DNA from: Gemmatimonadota bacterium
GTDB taxonomy: Bacteria > Latescibacterota > UBA2968 > UBA8231
Assembly (NCBI GenBank): GCA_018672475.1
Contig: JABHFS010000025.1
Location: forward strand, 1-41,409
Direction: 5' to 3'
DNA: 41,409 nucleotides
Shown: positions 38,718-41,409 of the stretch, piece after piece
Layout: each line of letters opens with the position of its first letter
How positions within the stretch are numbered: position 1 is the first letter of the stretch
Made by a program: the position numbers and the translations under genes
Notes under the pieces: model-generated
Database searches by the model: none
What the model was told of the DNA's origin: nothing
Seen by the model: only the letters and a program-made list of their open reading frames with translations

Positions 38718-39762
38718 CCTTTTTCAACTTAAAGAAAAAGGCCCTCTGACCCAGGACTTCGACCGGCATCAAGCGCTCGAGGTAGAGCATCTTCGCCTCA
38801 CGCAGCGCCAACTCCAGGGTCTTGCGTTCGCTCGTCAGTAACACCGCCGCGCCACCGCTCTTGAGCACCCGATCTACTTCGGACACAAAGCGCTCGTAAA
38901 GCGAACGCATCTCCCGCGGCTCGCCGACCTTCTTACCGAAGGGCAGATTACACACCACCCGGTCAACGCTACCGTCATCGAGCGGCAAGCTGCCCGCGTC
39001 CCATTCGCGCACTTCAATCGGTTTGTAGCGCGGCCCGATATTCGTGCGAGTCGCGGCGACGGCTTGGGCGCGGATATCCCCCCCCAAAAGCTGGCTATAA
39101 CGGCCGTACTCACCACGTTCGATAAGGATCGTCCCGGCCCCGCACATCGGATCGAGAAAAACATCGCCGTCAGCCGGTTCCGCCAAACGTACCATCGCCC
39201 GGGCCAATGTCGGTCTGAGCGACGCCTCGATCTGCGCTTCCTTGTAGGTCCGGTGGCGCATCGTGCGGTCCGAAAGCCGCACCCCGACCAACAATTCACT
39301 ACCCGCTTCCAAATCCCACACTTCGATCAGCGCGTCTTCGTCCAGCCGTTTCCACTTCGGAAAACGCCAGGAAACCGCCCGCTCCATCTCCTTGCGCATC
39401 TCCTTGCGCATATAGTGCTGCCGCCCCCCGTGTCGCTGGGCGACAACGCGGAAACTGATGCGTTTGACCTTTTTCGGCCGGGCCCGGCGATGCGCACTTA
39501 CGGCCTCTTCAAAAAGCGGCGAATCGGCTACCAGTGCGCCAGCCTCCTCCAACCCCTCGCGTTCGGTCGACACCTTGCCGCGACCAACGAGCGCAAAAAC
39601 ATCCTCGGTCGTCGTCAATCCCAACAGCGCGGCCGGATCCCCGTCCCACGTAAAAAAGACGATACCCCGGCGGTGCCCACCCAGTTGCGCACCGAAGCGT
39701 TCGACGATCTCCTGCCCGGCAATTTCTTCCAAACCCGGTATGACAAACGCGTAAAATTCCAC
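38710..39762 (-). CDS. THUMP-domain class I SAM RNA methyltransferase (Trm14/RlmL-like)
   Basis: A 350-aa RNA methyltransferase. The N-terminal ~165 residues form a ferredoxin-like plus THUMP RNA-binding region. The Rossmann methyltransferase follows, with D-P-M-C-G-A-G-T-I at 204-212 and the catalytic N-L-P-F-G at 272-276 (N-P-P-Y/F-type motif), as in guanine-N2 methyltransferases. It resembles archaeal Trm14/TrmN (tRNA m2G6) and the first half of RlmL; which RNA it modifies is unknown. It is cotranscribed with the creatininase-family gene upstream (10 bp gap). Confidence 0.82.
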   Translation of the reverse strand: MEFYAFVIPGLEEIAGQEIVERFGAQLGGHRRGIVFFTWDGDPAALLGLTTTEDVFALVGRGKVSTEREGLEEAGALVADSPLFEEAVSAHRRARPKKVKRISFRVVAQRHGGRQHYMRKEMRKEMERAVSWRFPKWKRLDEDALIEVWDLEAGSELLVGVRLSDRTMRHRTYKEAQIEASLRPTLARAMVRLAEPADGDVFLDPMCGAGTILIERGEYGRYSQLLGGDIRAQAVAATRTNIGPRYKPIEVREWDAGSLPLDDGSVDRVVCNLPFGKKVGEPREMRSLYERFVSEVDRVLKSGGAAVLLTSERKTLELALREAKMLYLERLMPVEVLGQRAFFFKLKKAT

Positions 39763-39772
39763 TCGACCTCAT

Positions 39773-40534
39773 CTACTCGTATAAATCGTCGACATCCGCG
39801 GCGGCGAAATCCACCAGGAATCCCGCGATTTGTGCCCCGGCCTGTTGCAAACAACGCTTCCCCTTATCTGGCGTCGCCAGATGCGGGTTGCCGATGCCTG
39901 TATCGGCCGTCGCCCGCGTCCAATCGCGCTGGGTCCAGACCCACCCCTCCTTGAGCGCGGAAATATTGAACTTGTGCTCGTACCCGTCCCCAGCTTCAGA
40001 CAATGGCAACACCCAATCCGGACGCAAGTACTGCATCATACTCGTCTCCATCTCATCGGCGTGGTCGCCGTCCTCGACGAAGAGTCCGTCCGGCACGGTA
40101 TTAAACCAATCCATACAGCAGATAAAAACCTCGTAGCGCGGCAATAATTCGCGTACCATCTGCTTGAAATCATTGCCGCCGTGGCCATTCATAATCAGCA
40201 GTTTCGGAATGCCCTGGTGCTCCAGCGCCTCGACCAAATCACCCAATATCGCCAATTGCGTCGAGGGGTTGAGGTTCAGATCGAGCTTGATATCGAGCTG
40301 CCCGGTATTCACCCCGAAGGGCACCGTCGGCAACACAACCACTTTGGCTTCGCGCTCCCAGGCGATGCGCGCCGCTTCGGCGGCGATCTCGTCACACTGC
40401 ACCACATCAGTCGAATAGGGCAGATGGTAGTTGTGCGCTTCGGTCGCACCCCACGGCAAAACCGCTACCTCGTAGTCAGTCGCCTTGACCGTCTTCCAAT
40501 TCGTCTCCGCAAGAATATAGGGTCTGCCGGCCAT
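39773..40534 (-). CDS. Creatininase family protein
   Basis: A 253-aa amidohydrolase of the creatininase family with a full metal site: G-A-T-E-A-H-N-Y-H (E32, H34, H37), D43, N-G-H-G-G-N at 116-121 and D-H-A-D-E-M-E-T-S (H158, E163). This one looks closer to catalytically typical members than the copy at 27812. It hydrolyses a C-N bond of a small amide or cyclic amide; the substrate is unknown. AAAGGAG lies six bases before the ATG. Confidence 0.85.
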   Translation of the reverse strand: MAGRPYILAETNWKTVKATDYEVAVLPWGATEAHNYHLPYSTDVVQCDEIAAEAARIAWEREAKVVVLPTVPFGVNTGQLDIKLDLNLNPSTQLAILGDLVEALEHQGIPKLLIMNGHGGNDFKQMVRELLPRYEVFICCMDWFNTVPDGLFVEDGDHADEMETSMMQYLRPDWVLPLSEAGDGYEHKFNISALKEGWVWTQRDWTRATADTGIGNPHLATPDKGKRCLQQAGAQIAGFLVDFAAADVDDLYE

Positions 40535-40886
40535 GAGCGCTCCTTTGTCTTTGGGCTTGAACCTGCACTCGAATTGTCTTTATATGCCACTACTATGCAA
40601 TGGGCTTCCGCCATATCAATACAACCAGACGCCGCTTCGGCCCTCAGCGAAATTAAGCGCGCCATCGAGCGAACAGTTGCGCCAGGGCCAGACCGTACAA
40701 TAAGCTCGACCCAGTCTACCCGAAACGCCAATCGCGGCCGATCTTTCAGCCAAAGGCCCTGGCGTACCAGTACTGCCTTCGGAGCCCACCTGGGATGGCG
40801 GGCGAGTTGGCGCAGGCCGCGAACTCTAAGAGTTCAGCGACATCAGCAAAGGGACTTTTCGAAAATCTCTACCCAGCACGAACCGA
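40535..40886. other. Intergenic region with a 10-bp inverted repeat
   Basis: No gene with a ribosome site or family match was found in this 352-bp gap; open frames crossing it look like chance. CGCCAGGGCC (40680-40689) and its complement (40755-40764) form a 10-bp inverted repeat 65 bases apart. The promoter for the 39773 gene should lie at its left end. Confidence 0.35.
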
Positions 40887-41409
40887 TTACCTAGCGCCGC
40901 AAGCCTGCAAACAAGCGTTCAAATACCCCCGACTCTCCGCCGCAATCGTCGCCACTTGCCCCAACTCATACTCCTTTGCCCCAATCACTTCCAAATCCGC
41001 CGCAACATCCAAGCCCGACTCGTGCAACACGCGGATATACCCGGCCAAATCAATATTGCCACGCCCACACGCCTGCAACTCCGGCGCCCCGGGGCCGCCT
41101 TCGGGCACCGCGCAATCGCGTATATGCACGTGCTTGACCCGCGAGATAACCGCCGACAAGGCCTCGACCGTATTCTCGCCTGCCCGGTGTATATGGCTCG
41201 GGTCCATGTCGACGCCAAAACCCGGCGAGTCGATCATCTCCATCGCCCGCAACGTCGTCGGCGTATCATAAATACTCTGGCCTACATGCGCCTTGGCGCA
41301 CAGCGTCACTCCGTGCTCGTGCGCCTTGTCCGCCATCTTAGAAAGCAGTGCTACCTGCTGTTCGAAATCCTCCTCCACATCGCTCTTGCCGCCCGGTCCG
41401 ACATTGATC
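40887..41409 (-). CDS. Sugar phosphate isomerase/epimerase (TIM barrel), 5' end outside window
   Basis: The visible ~173 residues are the C-terminal part of an AP-endonuclease-2-like TIM barrel (sugar phosphate isomerase/epimerase, xylose-isomerase-like). The frame runs open to the window edge with I-N-V-G-P-G-G, so the gene continues beyond 41409. Signatures include V-T-L-C-A-K-A-H-V (barrel His), the V-D-M-D-P-S-H-I segment, V-K-H-V-H-I-R-D, and the closing A-A-D-L-E-V with Glu. These are the usual metal-binding positions. It is likely to isomerise a keto-sugar or inositol derivative; the substrate is unknown. Confidence 0.8.
   Translation of the reverse strand, partial: INVGPGGKSDVEEDFEQQVALLSKMADKAHEHGVTLCAKAHVGQSIYDTPTTLRAMEMIDSPGFGVDMDPSHIHRAGENTVEALSAVISRVKHVHIRDCAVPEGGPGAPELQACGRGNIDLAGYIRVLHESGLDVAADLEVIGAKEYELGQVATIAAESRGYLNACLQACGAR

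Overview
The window looks like chromosomal DNA from an uncultured, GC-rich, Gram-negative bacterium. The gene set fits the FCB-type or Poribacteria-like lineages, with Latescibacterota as my best guess. The reasons are seven phytanoyl-CoA-dioxygenase (PhyH) paralogues in 41 kb, a DUF1080 protein, two creatininase-family proteins, Gfo/Idh/MocA and enolase-superfamily enzymes, secreted proteins with FlgD/CHU_C-like C-terminal domains, a decayed dockerin-like tail of the D-F-F-x-F-A-D-x-F-G type, and SelB. No rRNA or intact tRNA gene was seen, so the taxonomy is inference from gene content only.

Layout. 1-2.4 kb: an AT-rich patch with the start of a leftward gene, a secreted protein with an NADase-type glycan-binding domain, a small exported protein and a truncated IS3-family element. 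2.4-6.0 kb (+): DUF362 protein, MFS exporter and D-2-hydroxyacid dehydrogenase. 6.0-14.1 kb (-): LDH2-type dehydrogenase, PhyH-HEAT fusion, PhyH, CBM9-like lipoprotein, PhyH, GH4 glycosidase, a small membrane protein (split or paired) and PhyH. 14.3-17.1 kb (+): a tight operon PhyH / enolase-superfamily enzyme / PhyH. 17.2-21.6 kb (-): two tandem large secreted proteins. 21.8-25.1 kb (+): DUF1080 protein, then an HTH-REC regulator with a 587-aa unknown protein. 25.4-27.3 kb (-): selB. 27.4-27.8 kb: pseudogene. 27.8-29.2 kb (+): creatininase-family protein and a YciO/Sua5-type protein. 29.2-29.8 kb: a nested inverted-repeat element and a small acidic zinc-binding protein (-). 29.8-36.1 kb (+): SppA-like protease fused to a possible beta-barrel domain, SelA-like PLP enzyme, cupin, Gfo/Idh/MocA oxidoreductase, PhyH. 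36.2-37.0 kb (-): SDR dehydrogenase with a clear terminator. 37.1-38.7 kb (+): secreted sugar-dehydrogenase-like propeller. 38.7-41.4 kb (-): THUMP RNA methyltransferase, creatininase-family protein, and a sugar-phosphate isomerase/epimerase cut by the window edge.

How the genes may work together. Most are small-molecule enzymes: Fe(II)/2-oxoglutarate oxygenases that hydroxylate or demethylate, NAD(P) dehydrogenases, sugar-acid-type dehydratase/epimerase candidates and one exporter. This suggests a flexible catabolic or tailoring repertoire acting on sugar-like or osmolyte-like compounds, probably from host or detrital polymers. The substrates cannot be read from sequence. The best candidates for something undescribed are a PhyH protein with an H-x-G motif where the iron-binding carboxylate normally sits (the arrangement of Fe/2OG halogenases), the PhyH-HEAT fusion, the barrel-protease fusion, the HTH-REC/587-aa pair, and the structured inverted-repeat element near 29.3 kb.
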